Positions 49,307-57,920 of a stretch of 64,000 nt of DNA are shown here, one piece after another (position 1 is the stretch's first letter; each line of letters opens with the position of its first letter). Location of the stretch: NCBI GenBank assembly GCA_035524955.1, contig DATLFG010000059.1, positions 39,236 through 103,235 on the forward strand, in the 5' to 3' direction. A program made the translations under genes and the position numbers. The notes under the pieces were generated by a model, which worked only from the letters and a program-made list of their open reading frames with translations, did no database searches and was not told where the DNA came from. This DNA is from CAMLFJ01 sp035524955 (GTDB lineage Bacteria > Methylomirabilota > Methylomirabilia > Rokubacteriales > CSP1-6).

Positions 49307-50917
49307 GTGACGACCAGATTCATCTTCGTGACGGGCGGTGTCGTGTCCTCGCTCGGCAAGGGGCTGGCCGCGGCTTCGATCGGATCTCTGCTCGAGGCGC
49401 GCGGCTTCCGGGTCACGCTGCAGAAGATGGACCCCTACATCAACGTAGATGCGGGGACCATGAGTCCGTACCAGCACGGCGAGGTCTACGTGACCGACGA
49501 CGGGGGCGAGACCGACCTCGATCTCGGCCACTACGAGCGCTTCACCTCGGCCCGGATGACCCGGGACAACAACGTCACCACCGGGAAGGTCTACGGGACC
49601 GTGATCGAGAAGGAGCGCCGCGGGGACTACCTGGGCCGGACCGTCCAGGTCATCCCGCACATCACCGACCAGATCAAAGCGTCGATCCGAAAAGTGGCCG
49701 CGGGCGTCGACGTGGTGATCGTCGAGATCGGGGGCACCGTCGGCGACATCGAGGGCCTCCCGTTTCTCGAGGCGGTGCGCCAGTTCAAGAAGGACGTGGG
49801 CAAGGACAACGTCATCTACGTCCACCTCACGCTGGTGCCGTACATCCAGGCCGCCCAGGAGCTCAAGACCAAGGCGACCCAGCACTCGGTCAAGGAGCTG
49901 CGGGCCATCGGGATCCAGCCCGACGTGCTGCTGTGCCGCACCGCCAAGGATCATCCGCTCACCCCGTCCATCAAGTCCAAGATCGCGCTCTTCTGCGACG
50001 TCGAGGAAGACGCGGTCATCGCCGCGCGCGATGTGGACACGATCTACGAGGTGCCGATCGCCTTTCACGACCAGGGCCTGGACGAGTCCATCATCAAGCT
50101 GCTGGGCCTGCCCTCCCGGCCGATCGATCTCTCCCGCTGGGAGGAGATCGTGCGCCGGGTGAAGGCGCCGCGGCGCCGCTGCCGCATCGGGGTGGTGGGC
50201 AAGTACATCGAGGTGAAGGATTCCTACAAGAGTCTCTACGAGGCGCTCGCCCACGGGGGCATCGCCCACGAGGCGGCGGTCGAGGTGGTGTGGGTCGACG
50301 CCGAGCGCATCGAGCGCGAGGGACTGGCCGGCCACGTGGCCGGGCTCGACGGCATCCTGGTGCCCGGCGGATTCGGCGATCGGGGCATCGAGGGAAAGAT
50401 CCAGGCCATCCGCTACGCGCGCGAACGGCGCGTGCCCTACTTCGGCATCTGTCTCGGCATGCAGTGCGCGGTGATCGAGTACGCGCGACATGTGTGCGGG
50501 CTCGAGGGCGCCAACTCCACCGAGTTCAACCCCACCCCCGCCCACAACGTGATCGACCTCCTGCCCGAGCAGCGCCACATCCAGGACAAGGGCGGCACCA
50601 TGCGCCTCGGGCTCTATCCGGTGCTGCTGAGCGAGGGCACCGCGGCCTCGCGGGCCTACGGGCAGGGGCTGATCGAGGAGCGTCACCGGCACCGCTACGA
50701 GGTCAACAACGACTACCTGACCCGGCTCGAGAAGAACGGCCTCCGGATCTCCGGGCTCTGGGCCGAGAAGCAGCTCGTCGAGATCATCGAGTTGCCCGAT
50801 CACCCGTGGTTCGTGGCCGGGCAGTTCCACCCCGAGTTCCGCTCGCGGCCCTGGGAGCCGCACCCGCTCTTCGCCGCGTTCATCAAGGCCGCGCTCGACC
50901 ATCAGGGGGGCGCGTGA
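49307..50917 (+). CDS. pyrG: CTP synthase
   Basis: A 536-residue two-domain enzyme: N-terminal synthase with FVTGGVVSSLGKGLAAASIG and KMDPYINVDAGTMSP; C-terminal glutaminase with nucleophile Cys in FGICLGMQCAVIE and the His-x-Glu in GQFHPEFRS. It amidates UTP to CTP, needed for CMP-KDO made from products of the next genes. A GGGAAGGGAGG ribosome binding site precedes GTG 49307. Its stop overlaps kdsA (GTGA). Confidence 0.98.
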   Translation: MTTRFIFVTGGVVSSLGKGLAAASIGSLLEARGFRVTLQKMDPYINVDAGTMSPYQHGEVYVTDDGGETDLDLGHYERFTSARMTRDNNVTTGKVYGTVIEKERRGDYLGRTVQVIPHITDQIKASIRKVAAGVDVVIVEIGGTVGDIEGLPFLEAVRQFKKDVGKDNVIYVHLTLVPYIQAAQELKTKATQHSVKELRAIGIQPDVLLCRTAKDHPLTPSIKSKIALFCDVEEDAVIAARDVDTIYEVPIAFHDQGLDESIIKLLGLPSRPIDLSRWEEIVRRVKAPRRRCRIGVVGKYIEVKDSYKSLYEALAHGGIAHEAAVEVVWVDAERIEREGLAGHVAGLDGILVPGGFGDRGIEGKIQAIRYARERRVPYFGICLGMQCAVIEYARHVCGLEGANSTEFNPTPAHNVIDLLPEQRHIQDKGGTMRLGLYPVLLSEGTAASRAYGQGLIEERHRHRYEVNNDYLTRLEKNGLRISGLWAEKQLVEIIELPDHPWFVAGQFHPEFRSRPWEPHPLFAAFIKAALDHQGGA

Positions 50918-51762
50918 CCCCGACCCGCGCGGTTCGGATCGGCTCGATCACGATCGGGGGCGGGGCGCCGCTGGCTCTCATCGGCGGCCCCTGCGCGATC
51001 GAGAACGAGAAGCACGCGCTGATGGTCGCGGAGCGCCTGCAGCGGGCCACCGCGGCCGCGGGCGTGCCCTTCATCTACAAGTCGTCCTACGACAAGGCCA
51101 ATCGCTCCTCGATCCATTCCTACCGGGGGCCCGGGCTCACCGAGGGACTCCGGATCCTCCAGAAGGTCAAGGACGAGACCGGCCTCGCGGTGCTGTCGGA
51201 CGTGCACGACGTCTCCGAGGTGGCGCCGGCCGCCGAGGTGCTCGACGTGCTGCAGGTGCCCGCCTTCCTCTGCCGCCAGACCGACCTCATCGTGGCCTGC
51301 GCCCGGAGCGGCCGGCCGGTGAACGTCAAGAAGGGCCAGTTCGTGGCGCCGGGCGACATGGTCAACGTGGTCGAAAAGGTGCGGGCGTCGGGGAGCGAGG
51401 ACCTGCTCCTCACCGAGCGCGGCACGAGCTTCGGATACCATAATCTGATCGTCGACTTCCGCGGCCTGCCGATCATGCGGGGGTTCGGCTATCCGGTCGT
51501 ATTCGACGCGACCCATTCGGTGCAGCTGCCGGGCGGGCAGGGGAACCGGTCGGGCGGCGAGCGCCAGTACGTGCAGGCCCTCGCGCGCGCGGCGGTGGCG
51601 GTGGGGGTGGACGCGCTCTTCATGGAGATCCACGAGGACCCGGATCGCACGCTCGAGGACGGCCGCCCGCTCTCGGACGGGCCCAACATGCTGCGCCTGG
51701 ACGATCTGCCGCGTCTGCTCGACGAGCTCCGCGCGATCGCGACCGGGCCGGGCCGCGCCTGA
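50914..51762 (+). CDS. kdsA: 3-deoxy-8-phosphooctulonate (KDO-8-P) synthase
   Basis: A 282-residue TIM-barrel synthase: IGGPCAIENEKHAL, FIYKSSYDKANRSSIHSYRG, LSDVHDVSEV, NVKKGQFVAPGDM and TERGTSFGYHNLIVDFRGL. The Asn/Cys metal-site question is open: the Cys in GGPCAIE fits the metal-dependent class. It joins arabinose-5-P and PEP. GTG 50914 overlaps pyrG by 4 bp. Confidence 0.96.
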   Translation: MTPTRAVRIGSITIGGGAPLALIGGPCAIENEKHALMVAERLQRATAAAGVPFIYKSSYDKANRSSIHSYRGPGLTEGLRILQKVKDETGLAVLSDVHDVSEVAPAAEVLDVLQVPAFLCRQTDLIVACARSGRPVNVKKGQFVAPGDMVNVVEKVRASGSEDLLLTERGTSFGYHNLIVDFRGLPIMRGFGYPVVFDATHSVQLPGGQGNRSGGERQYVQALARAAVAVGVDALFMEIHEDPDRTLEDGRPLSDGPNMLRLDDLPRLLDELRAIATGPGRA

Positions 51763-52745
51763 TGGATTCCGGGATCGAGCGGGCGCGCATCCTGGGCCTG
51801 GCCGAGCGGGTGCTGCGGCTCGAGGCGGAGAGCGTGCTGGCCCTGTGCCCGCGGCTCGACGATCGCTTCGTGGCCGCGGTGAAGATCCTCCACGACTGTC
51901 GCGGGAGGGTCATCGTCACCGGCATCGGCAAGTCGGGCCTCATCGGGCGCAAGATCGCGGCGACCCTGGCGAGCACCGGGACGCCCGCTTACTTCCTGCA
52001 TCCCGCCGAGGGTGTGCACGGCGATCTCGGCATGGTGGCGCGCGAGGACGTGGTGCTGGCGCTCTCGAACTCCGGCGAGACCGACGAGGTGCTGGCGGTA
52101 CTGCCCGCGCTCAAGCGGCTCGGCATCCCGTTGATCCTGCTCACCGGTGCTCCCGCCTCCACGCTGGCCCACCAGGCCGAGATCGTGCTGGACGTGGGGG
52201 TGGCCGAGGAGGCCTGCCCGATGAACCTCGCGCCGACCTCGAGCACCACCGCCGCGCTCGCCATGGGCGACGCCCTCGCGATGGCACTGCTCGACCTGCG
52301 GGGGCTCGGGCCCGAGGACTACGCGGCGCTGCACCCGCGGGGCAGCCTGGGCTGGAAGGCGCTCTTCAAGGTGTCCGACCTCATGCGCACCGGCCTGGCG
52401 CTGCCGCTGGTCTCCGAGCAGGCCACCATGAAGGAAGCCATCGAGGAGATGAGCGGCAAGGGGCTCGGCATGGCGACGGTGGTGGACGCGGCGGGGCGAC
52501 TCGTCGGAGTCGTCACCGACGGCGATCTGCGGCGCCAGCAGCTCGCCCATGGCGCCTCGCTGCTCGAGCGGCGCGCCGCGGAGTGCATGACCCGCGGGCC
52601 CAAGGTGATCGGCGGCGACGAGCTCGCCGCGAAGGCGCTCGCCATGATGGAGGGCCGCATCACCAGCCTGGTGATCGTGGACGCGGCGGGTCGGCCCGTC
52701 GGCGTGATCCACCTGCACGACATCCTGCGCGCCAAGATCGTGTGA
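51762..52745 (+). CDS. kdsD: Arabinose-5-phosphate isomerase
   Basis: A 327-residue SIS-CBS-CBS protein: RVIVTGIGKSGLIGRKIAATLASTGTPAYFLHPAEGVHGDLGM, LALSNSGETDEV, then two CBS motifs (LMRTGLALPLVSEQATMKEA; CMTRGPKVIGGDELAAKA). It makes the arabinose-5-P used by KdsA. The start shares one base with the kdsA stop. Confidence 0.96.
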   Translation: MDSGIERARILGLAERVLRLEAESVLALCPRLDDRFVAAVKILHDCRGRVIVTGIGKSGLIGRKIAATLASTGTPAYFLHPAEGVHGDLGMVAREDVVLALSNSGETDEVLAVLPALKRLGIPLILLTGAPASTLAHQAEIVLDVGVAEEACPMNLAPTSSTTAALAMGDALAMALLDLRGLGPEDYAALHPRGSLGWKALFKVSDLMRTGLALPLVSEQATMKEAIEEMSGKGLGMATVVDAAGRLVGVVTDGDLRRQQLAHGASLLERRAAECMTRGPKVIGGDELAAKALAMMEGRITSLVIVDAAGRPVGVIHLHDILRAKIV

Positions 52746-53254
52746 GGGCCGCTCCCCGCGCGTCCCGCATTCGCCTGCTCGTCCTCGACGTGGACGGGGT
52801 GCTGACCGACGGCGGCCTCCTCGTGAGCGCCGGCGGGGAGGAGATCAAGCGCTTCCACGTCCACGACGGGCTCGCCCTGGTGGCCGCGCGCGCCGCGGAC
52901 TTGCAGATCGCGATTGTCTCCTCGCGCGCGTCCGCCGCGGTGACCCGGCGCATGGCCGAGCTCGGCGTGGGCGAGGTCCATCAGGGGGTGTCCGACAAGG
53001 CGGCGGCCCTGGACGCGCTCCGGGAGCGCCTCGGCCTGGCGGTCCGCGAGGTCGCGATGATGGGCGACGACCTCCCGGACCTGCCCGCGATGGCCCGCGC
53101 CGGCCTGGCACTGGCACCCGCCAACGCCGCGGCCGAGGTCAAGCGCGCCGCCCACTGGGTGGCGCGCCGGCGGGGTGGGGAAGGCGCGGTGCGGGAGGCG
53201 GTCGAGATGCTCCTAAAGGCCAGGCGCGCCTGGCCACCTCGCTCCAAGGCCTGA
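52742..53254 (+). CDS. kdsC: KDO-8-phosphate phosphatase
   Basis: A 170-residue HAD phosphatase: LLVLDVDGVLTDGGLLV with the nucleophile Asp, the motif II Ser in IVSSRASAAV, Lys in GVSDKAAALDAL and MGDDLPDLPAM. It releases KDO from KDO-8-P. GTG 52742 overlaps kdsD by 4 bp. It completes the KDO pathway except for CMP-KDO synthetase, which is not in the window. Confidence 0.95.
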   Translation: MRAAPRASRIRLLVLDVDGVLTDGGLLVSAGGEEIKRFHVHDGLALVAARAADLQIAIVSSRASAAVTRRMAELGVGEVHQGVSDKAAALDALRERLGLAVREVAMMGDDLPDLPAMARAGLALAPANAAAEVKRAAHWVARRRGGEGAVREAVEMLLKARRAWPPRSKA

Positions 53255-53270
53255 CCGCCGCCTTCTTCAT

Positions 53271-53298
53271 TTGCCACGGCTGCAAACTGTGCTAGCGT
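53271..53298 (+). promoter_or_regulatory. Possible internal promoter before lptC
   Basis: TTGCCA (53271-53276), 16 bp, TAGCGT (53293-53298) in the only gap (59 bp) of the operon between kdsC and lptC. With this promoter ATG 53302 would be too close to the start point, favouring ATG 53314. Confidence 0.4.
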
Positions 53299-53313
53299 GG
53301 CATGGAGATTGCT

Positions 53314-53910
53314 ATGAAGAAGGCGCCGTTCATCATTCTGACGCTCGTCGTGGTATTCCTATCGGTGGTGGTTGGCGTGCTCATCCAGCGGGCGCGGACG
53401 CCCCGCGCGCTTCCCACCGAGCCCGCGGCCACGAACGCGGATTATCGACTCAAGCAGGTTCGCCTTCAGGAGACCGGCCGGGATGGCTCCCGCTGGCAGC
53501 TCGACGCCGAGTATTCCGAGACCTTCGAGGAGAGGAACACGACGGCGATGAAGAAGGTGACGATCAAGGTGGACCAGCCGTCCAAGAGCGCCACCCGCGT
53601 GCTCTCGTGGACCGTCACCGGCGACGAGGGCGACCTCAACCAGGAAACCAAGGACGTGGAGCTGCGTGGCAACGTGGTCCTGGTCTCGAGCGATGGCCTG
53701 CGGCTCGAGACGGAGCGCCTGCGCTGGGACGCCGAAGCGCAGCGCGCGTGGACGACCGACGCGGTGACCATCTACCGCTCGGGCGCCGTCGTGCGCGGCA
53801 CCGGATTCGAGTCGCGGGTCGCCGAGGAGGCGACCAGCGTGACGGGACGGGTCCGGGCCACCTTCAGGCGCGGCGCGTCCGCCGAGCCGGTCGCTCCCGG
53901 GCGTCGATGA
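53314..53910 (+). CDS. lptC: LPS export protein LptC
   Basis: A 198-residue bitopic protein: N-terminal anchor (FIILTLVVVFLSVVVGVLI) and a periplasmic beta-jellyroll with YRLKQVRLQETGRDGSRWQL and VELRGNVVLVSSDGLRLETE. It takes LPS from LptBFG to LptA. ATG 53314 is preferred over 53302 because GGAG lies nine bases upstream and because the anchor follows. It overlaps lptA by 4 bp. Confidence 0.88.
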   Translation: MKKAPFIILTLVVVFLSVVVGVLIQRARTPRALPTEPAATNADYRLKQVRLQETGRDGSRWQLDAEYSETFEERNTTAMKKVTIKVDQPSKSATRVLSWTVTGDEGDLNQETKDVELRGNVVLVSSDGLRLETERLRWDAEAQRAWTTDAVTIYRSGAVVRGTGFESRVAEEATSVTGRVRATFRRGASAEPVAPGRR

Positions 53911-54533
53911 GGTCCGGTGTCGCGAGACCCAGCTTCGCGCTGGGCGCGGTCGTGCTGTGGGCGGCGGTGACGCTGCCGACGGTGGGGTGGGCACAGACCG
54001 CGCCCGCGCAGCCCCGACCGGCCCGGCCGGGGGCCACCGCCCAGGCGCCCGCGCCCCGACCGGACGGCGCCGGCGCGAGCCGGGACGGGCGGGGCACTCC
54101 GGTCACGGTGGACGCGGACCAGCTCGAGAATCTGCAGAGGGAAGGGCTCGTCGTCTTCACCGGCAACGTGGTGGCCAGCCAGAACAGCTCGACGCAGTAT
54201 GCGGACCGCATGGAGGTGTACCTCGACGACAAGCGAGACCGCATCGTGCGGACCGTGTCGACCGGCAACGTGCGGATCATCACCAGGGACTGCCGCACCG
54301 GCACCGCGCGGCGGGCCGAGTACTACGACGCCGAGCAGCGGGTCGTCCTCATCGGCAACGCGCGGGTCTGGCGCGAGGACAACGTGGTGACCGGCGAGCG
54401 GATCACGATCTACCTCGCCGAGGACCGCAGCGTGGTGGAGGGCGGGCAGCAGGAGCGCGTGAAGGCGATCTTCTACCCGAAGCGCCCGGACGAAGCGGCC
54501 CGCCCGAACGCGCCCGCGGGCCCGTGCTCATAA
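53907..54533 (+). CDS. lptA: LPS transport periplasmic protein LptA
   Basis: A 208-residue protein with a signal peptide (LGAVVLWAAVTLPTVGWAQ), a Pro/Ala-rich segment, then the OstA-like domain: VTVDADQLENLQREGLVVFT, GNVVASQNSSTQYADRMEVY and RAEYYDAEQRVVLIGNARVW. It forms the periplasmic bridge for LPS. Immediately followed by lptB. Confidence 0.92.
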   Translation: MRSGVARPSFALGAVVLWAAVTLPTVGWAQTAPAQPRPARPGATAQAPAPRPDGAGASRDGRGTPVTVDADQLENLQREGLVVFTGNVVASQNSSTQYADRMEVYLDDKRDRIVRTVSTGNVRIITRDCRTGTARRAEYYDAEQRVVLIGNARVWREDNVVTGERITIYLAEDRSVVEGGQQERVKAIFYPKRPDEAARPNAPAGPCS

Positions 54534-54537
54534 GACG

Positions 54538-55260
54538 ATGGAAGGCCTGATCGCGCAGGGACTTCGCAAGCGATTCCGCAGCCGCGTGGTGGTGAATCGC
54601 GTGAGCCTGGACATCCACCCGGGCGAGGTGGTGGGGCTGCTCGGACCCAACGGGGCGGGCAAGACCACGTCGTTCTACATGATCGTGGGCCTCCTGCGGC
54701 CCGACGGAGGCCGCATCTTCTTGGAGGGCCAGGACGTCACCGATCTGCCGATGTACCGGCGTTGCCGGCTGGGCATGGGCTACCTGCCGCAGGAGTCGTC
54801 GGTGTTCCGCAAGCTCACCGTCGAGGAGAACCTGCTCGCGATCTTGGAGACGCTCGACCTTTCGTACCAGGAGCGGATGACGCGGCTCGCGGAGCTGCTG
54901 GCCGAGCTCGACCTGACCCGCCTCGCCCATCACAAGGCCTACACCCTCTCCGGCGGCGAGCGGCGGCGGCTCGAGATCACGCGGGCGCTCGTGACCAACC
55001 CCCGCTACCTGCTGCTCGACGAGCCGTTCACCGGCATCGACCCCATCGCGATCGGGGACATCCAGGAGATCGTGGCCCGGCTGAGGGAGCGGGGCATCGG
55101 GGTGCTGATCACCGATCACAACGTGCGCGAGACGCTCGCGATCACCGACCGCGCGTACATCCTCTACGACGGCCGGATCCTCGCTTCCGGCACCGCGACG
55201 GAGCTGGCCAACAACTCCCGGGCCCGGGAAATCTACCTGGGCGAGAAATTCTCGCTATGA
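54538..55260 (+). CDS. lptB: LPS export ABC ATPase LptB
   Basis: A 240-residue ATPase: Walker A GPNGAGKTTSFYMIVG, signature LSGGERRRLEITRAL, Walker B YLLLDEPFTGIDPIAI, H-loop LITDHNVRETL and the typical C-terminus. It powers LPS extraction with LptFG, which are not in the window. It overlaps rpoN by 4 bp, the usual order. Confidence 0.98.
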   Translation: MEGLIAQGLRKRFRSRVVVNRVSLDIHPGEVVGLLGPNGAGKTTSFYMIVGLLRPDGGRIFLEGQDVTDLPMYRRCRLGMGYLPQESSVFRKLTVEENLLAILETLDLSYQERMTRLAELLAELDLTRLAHHKAYTLSGGERRRLEITRALVTNPRYLLLDEPFTGIDPIAIGDIQEIVARLRERGIGVLITDHNVRETLAITDRAYILYDGRILASGTATELANNSRAREIYLGEKFSL

Positions 55261-56738
55261 AGCTCGTTCAGCGGATGAGCCAGCGGGTGGTCATGACCCC
55301 GCTGCTGCAGCAGGCGATCCAGCTCCTGCAGCTGTCCACGCTCGAGCTCGAGCAGGTCGTGCGCAAGGAGCTCGAGGAGAATCCGCTCCTCGAGGAGATG
55401 CCGGTCGAGAACCCGGAGAACGCGGAGAACCCGGAGAACCCGGAGGCGTCCACCCCCGGCTCGACCACGGAGACGACCGCGACCGTGGAGACCACCTCAC
55501 CGCTCGAGCCGGTCTCGAAGGAGACGTCCTCGGTCGACAGCGAGAAGGCCGACGACCTGCCCTTCGATCTGTCGTCCGCGGTCTTCGACGACCACGGCGA
55601 CGAGCGGACCCCGGTGTCCATGGAGGAGCGGGACGAGCTGCCGTTCGAGAACCTCGGCCGCAGCGACACGTCGCTGGCCGAGCACCTCATGGAGCAGCTC
55701 CGGCTCGGCACCGACGACAAGGACGTCCTGCGCATCGGCGAGGCCATCATCGGCAACCTCGACGAGGACGGCTACCTGCGGGCCGACGTGGGCGAGATCG
55801 CGACGGGCATGGGGGCCAGCCCCGAGGCGGTGGAGGCGGCGCTCAAGCGCATCCACTCCTTCGACCCGCCCGGGGTGGCGGCGCGCAGCGTGCAGGAGTG
55901 CCTCCTGCTGCAGCTCACCGCGGACGCGGAGCCCGACCCGGTCTCGGTGGAGATCGTGGAGCGCCATTTCGAGGACTTGGAGCGACGGCGCTACGCGGAG
56001 ATCGCCCGGGCCATGAAACTGCCCCTGGAGAGGGTGATGGAGTCGATCGAGGAGATCCAGAGCCTCGAGCCCAAGCCGGGCCGGCGCTTCTCGGTCAACG
56101 ATTCTCGCTACGTGGTGCCGGACGTCACCATCCAGAAGGTGGGCGACGACTACGTGGTGATCCTGAACGAGGAGGGTATCCCGCGCCTGCGGGTGAACTC
56201 GCTCTATCGCTCGCTGCTGCGGCGGTCGGGGGACGAGGCCAAGCAATATGTAGAGCAGAAGCTGCGCTCGGCGGTGTGGCTGATCAAGAGCGTGGAGCAG
56301 CGGCAGCGTACGCTGCGAAAGGTCGCGCAGAGCCTGGTCAACTTCCAGCGCGACTTCCTCGACAAGGGCCTGCCCCACCTGCGGCCGCTCGCCCTGCGCG
56401 ACGTCGGCGACGATATCAGCATGCACGAATCCACCATCAGCCGGGTGACCACCAACAAGTACGTGCAGACGCCGCAGGGTCTCTTCGAGCTCAAGTTCTT
56501 CTTCCACAGCGGCATCGCCTCCGAGAACGGCTCCATGGTCTCCTCGGTGTCGGTCAAGAAGACCATCCGCGACATGGTGACGGGCGAGGACGGGGCCAAG
56601 CCGCTCTCCGACCAGGAGATCGCCCAGTCCCTCCAGGGACAGGGGCTCACGATCGCGCGCCGCACGGTGGCCAAGTACCGCGAGGAGCTGGGCATCCTGC
56701 CCTCGCACCAGCGACGGCTCTCGTCCAAGAAGCGCTGA
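55257..56738 (+). CDS. rpoN: RNA polymerase sigma-54 factor
   Basis: A 493-residue sigma-54: N-terminal activator region KLVQRMSQRVVMTPLLQQAI and Gln/Leu-rich helix, an acidic low-complexity region II with repeated PENPENAENPENPE-type units, a core-binding domain, the HTH (TISRVTTNKYVQTPQGLFEL) and the RpoN box ARRTVAKYREEL. It directs transcription that needs bEBP activators. Region II (about residues 55-125) is unusually long and repetitive. Confidence 0.97.
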   Translation: MKLVQRMSQRVVMTPLLQQAIQLLQLSTLELEQVVRKELEENPLLEEMPVENPENAENPENPEASTPGSTTETTATVETTSPLEPVSKETSSVDSEKADDLPFDLSSAVFDDHGDERTPVSMEERDELPFENLGRSDTSLAEHLMEQLRLGTDDKDVLRIGEAIIGNLDEDGYLRADVGEIATGMGASPEAVEAALKRIHSFDPPGVAARSVQECLLLQLTADAEPDPVSVEIVERHFEDLERRRYAEIARAMKLPLERVMESIEEIQSLEPKPGRRFSVNDSRYVVPDVTIQKVGDDYVVILNEEGIPRLRVNSLYRSLLRRSGDEAKQYVEQKLRSAVWLIKSVEQRQRTLRKVAQSLVNFQRDFLDKGLPHLRPLALRDVGDDISMHESTISRVTTNKYVQTPQGLFELKFFFHSGIASENGSMVSSVSVKKTIRDMVTGEDGAKPLSDQEIAQSLQGQGLTIARRTVAKYREELGILPSHQRRLSSKKR

Positions 56739-56748
56739 GGCTCGGTCC

Positions 56749-57042
56749 ATGCAGGTGATCATCAGCGCCCGCGGGATCACGGTGTCGCGGACCTACAAGG
56801 ACGAGCTCACCCGCAAGCTCGCCAAGCTCGCCCCGATGCTGCCCGCGCTCGTCGAGACGCGGGCCGTGCTCTCGAAGGAGAAGCACCGGCGGACCGCGGC
56901 CCTGACCCTGCTGGCCCGGCGCCGCGCCTTCCGCAGCCGGGAGACCGCCCCCGACCTGGAGGCGGCGGTGGACCGGGCCGTCCACGCGCTGCGACGCCAG
57001 GTGCGCGAGAGGAAAACGCGCCGCCCCCGCCGGCCACCGTGA
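56749..57042 (+). CDS. hpf: Ribosome hibernation-promoting factor (short form)
   Basis: A 97-residue protein: QVIISARGITVSRTYKDELT at the start, a beta strand with VLSKEKHRRTAALTLLARRR and LEAAVDRAVHALRRQVRERK. It binds the 30S subunit and inactivates ribosomes in stationary phase. The usual second half of long HPF is absent. It lies between rpoN and rapZ in the classic order, but ptsN and hprK are missing. Confidence 0.9.
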   Translation: MQVIISARGITVSRTYKDELTRKLAKLAPMLPALVETRAVLSKEKHRRTAALTLLARRRAFRSRETAPDLEAAVDRAVHALRRQVRERKTRRPRRPP

Positions 57043-57920
57043 GCGCGCCCGCGGCCGACCCGATCCGGTTCGTCATCATCACCGGACTCTCCGGGGCGGG
57101 GAAGAGCTACGCGATCAAGTGCCTCGAGGACCTGAACTACTTCTGCGTGGACAACCTGCCGACCACGCTCATTCCCACCTTCGCGGAACTGTGCGCCCAG
57201 TCGAGCCGCGGCATCCCGGCCATCGCGCTCGGGGTGGACGTGCGGGAGGGTGAGTACCTGGCCAACATGGTGGGCACGCTCGAGGAGCTGCGGACGCGGG
57301 GCCACCTCGTCGACGTCCTCTTCCTGGAGGCCTCGGATGAATCGCTGGTGCGCCGCTACCACGAAACGCGGCGCCGCCACCCGCTCGCCGGCGAGGGCAG
57401 CGTGCTCGACGGGATCCGGGCCGAGCGCAAGGCCCTGGCCCATCTCCGGGAGATGGCCGACCGCATCATCGACACGTCCGCGCTGACCGTGCATCAGCTC
57501 AAGGACCAGATGGTCCAGTCTTACGGCCCGCGGGCGGCCCGAGGCGGTCTCACGGTGGCGCTGGTCTCCTTCGGCTTCAAGCACGGCGTGCCCTACGACG
57601 GTGATCTCGTCTTCGACGTCCGGTTCCTGCCCAACCCGCACTTCGTCGAGCAGCTGCGCGCCCTGGACGGCCGCGACCGCGCGGTCGAGGAGTACGTGAT
57701 GTCGTTCGCGGAGAGCCGGGAGCTGCTCTCGCGCCTGGAGGGGTTGCTCAAGTTCCTGCTGCCCCTCTACGAGCGCGAAGGGAAGGCCTACCTCACGGTC
57801 GCGGTGGGCTGCACGGGCGGGCGCCATCGCTCGGTGATGATCGTGGAGGCGCTCCGCTCATTCCTGACCGGTCTCGGCCTGAGTCCGATCGTCAGGCACC
57901 GGGACCTGGATCGTGAGTGA
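57039..57920 (+). CDS. rapZ: RNase adapter RapZ / nucleotide-binding protein
   Basis: A 293-residue protein: Walker A ITGLSGAGKSYAIKCLEDLNYFCVDNLPTTL, Walker B VDVLFLEASDESLVRRYHETRR and C-terminal GCTGGRHRSVMIVEAL. In enterobacteria RapZ targets GlmZ for RNase E; elsewhere it binds UDP-GlcNAc-related signals, and its role here is open. GTG 57039 overlaps hpf by 4 bp; the 3' end overlaps the GH57 gene by 8 bp. Confidence 0.95.
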   Translation: MSAPAADPIRFVIITGLSGAGKSYAIKCLEDLNYFCVDNLPTTLIPTFAELCAQSSRGIPAIALGVDVREGEYLANMVGTLEELRTRGHLVDVLFLEASDESLVRRYHETRRRHPLAGEGSVLDGIRAERKALAHLREMADRIIDTSALTVHQLKDQMVQSYGPRAARGGLTVALVSFGFKHGVPYDGDLVFDVRFLPNPHFVEQLRALDGRDRAVEEYVMSFAESRELLSRLEGLLKFLLPLYEREGKAYLTVAVGCTGGRHRSVMIVEALRSFLTGLGLSPIVRHRDLDRE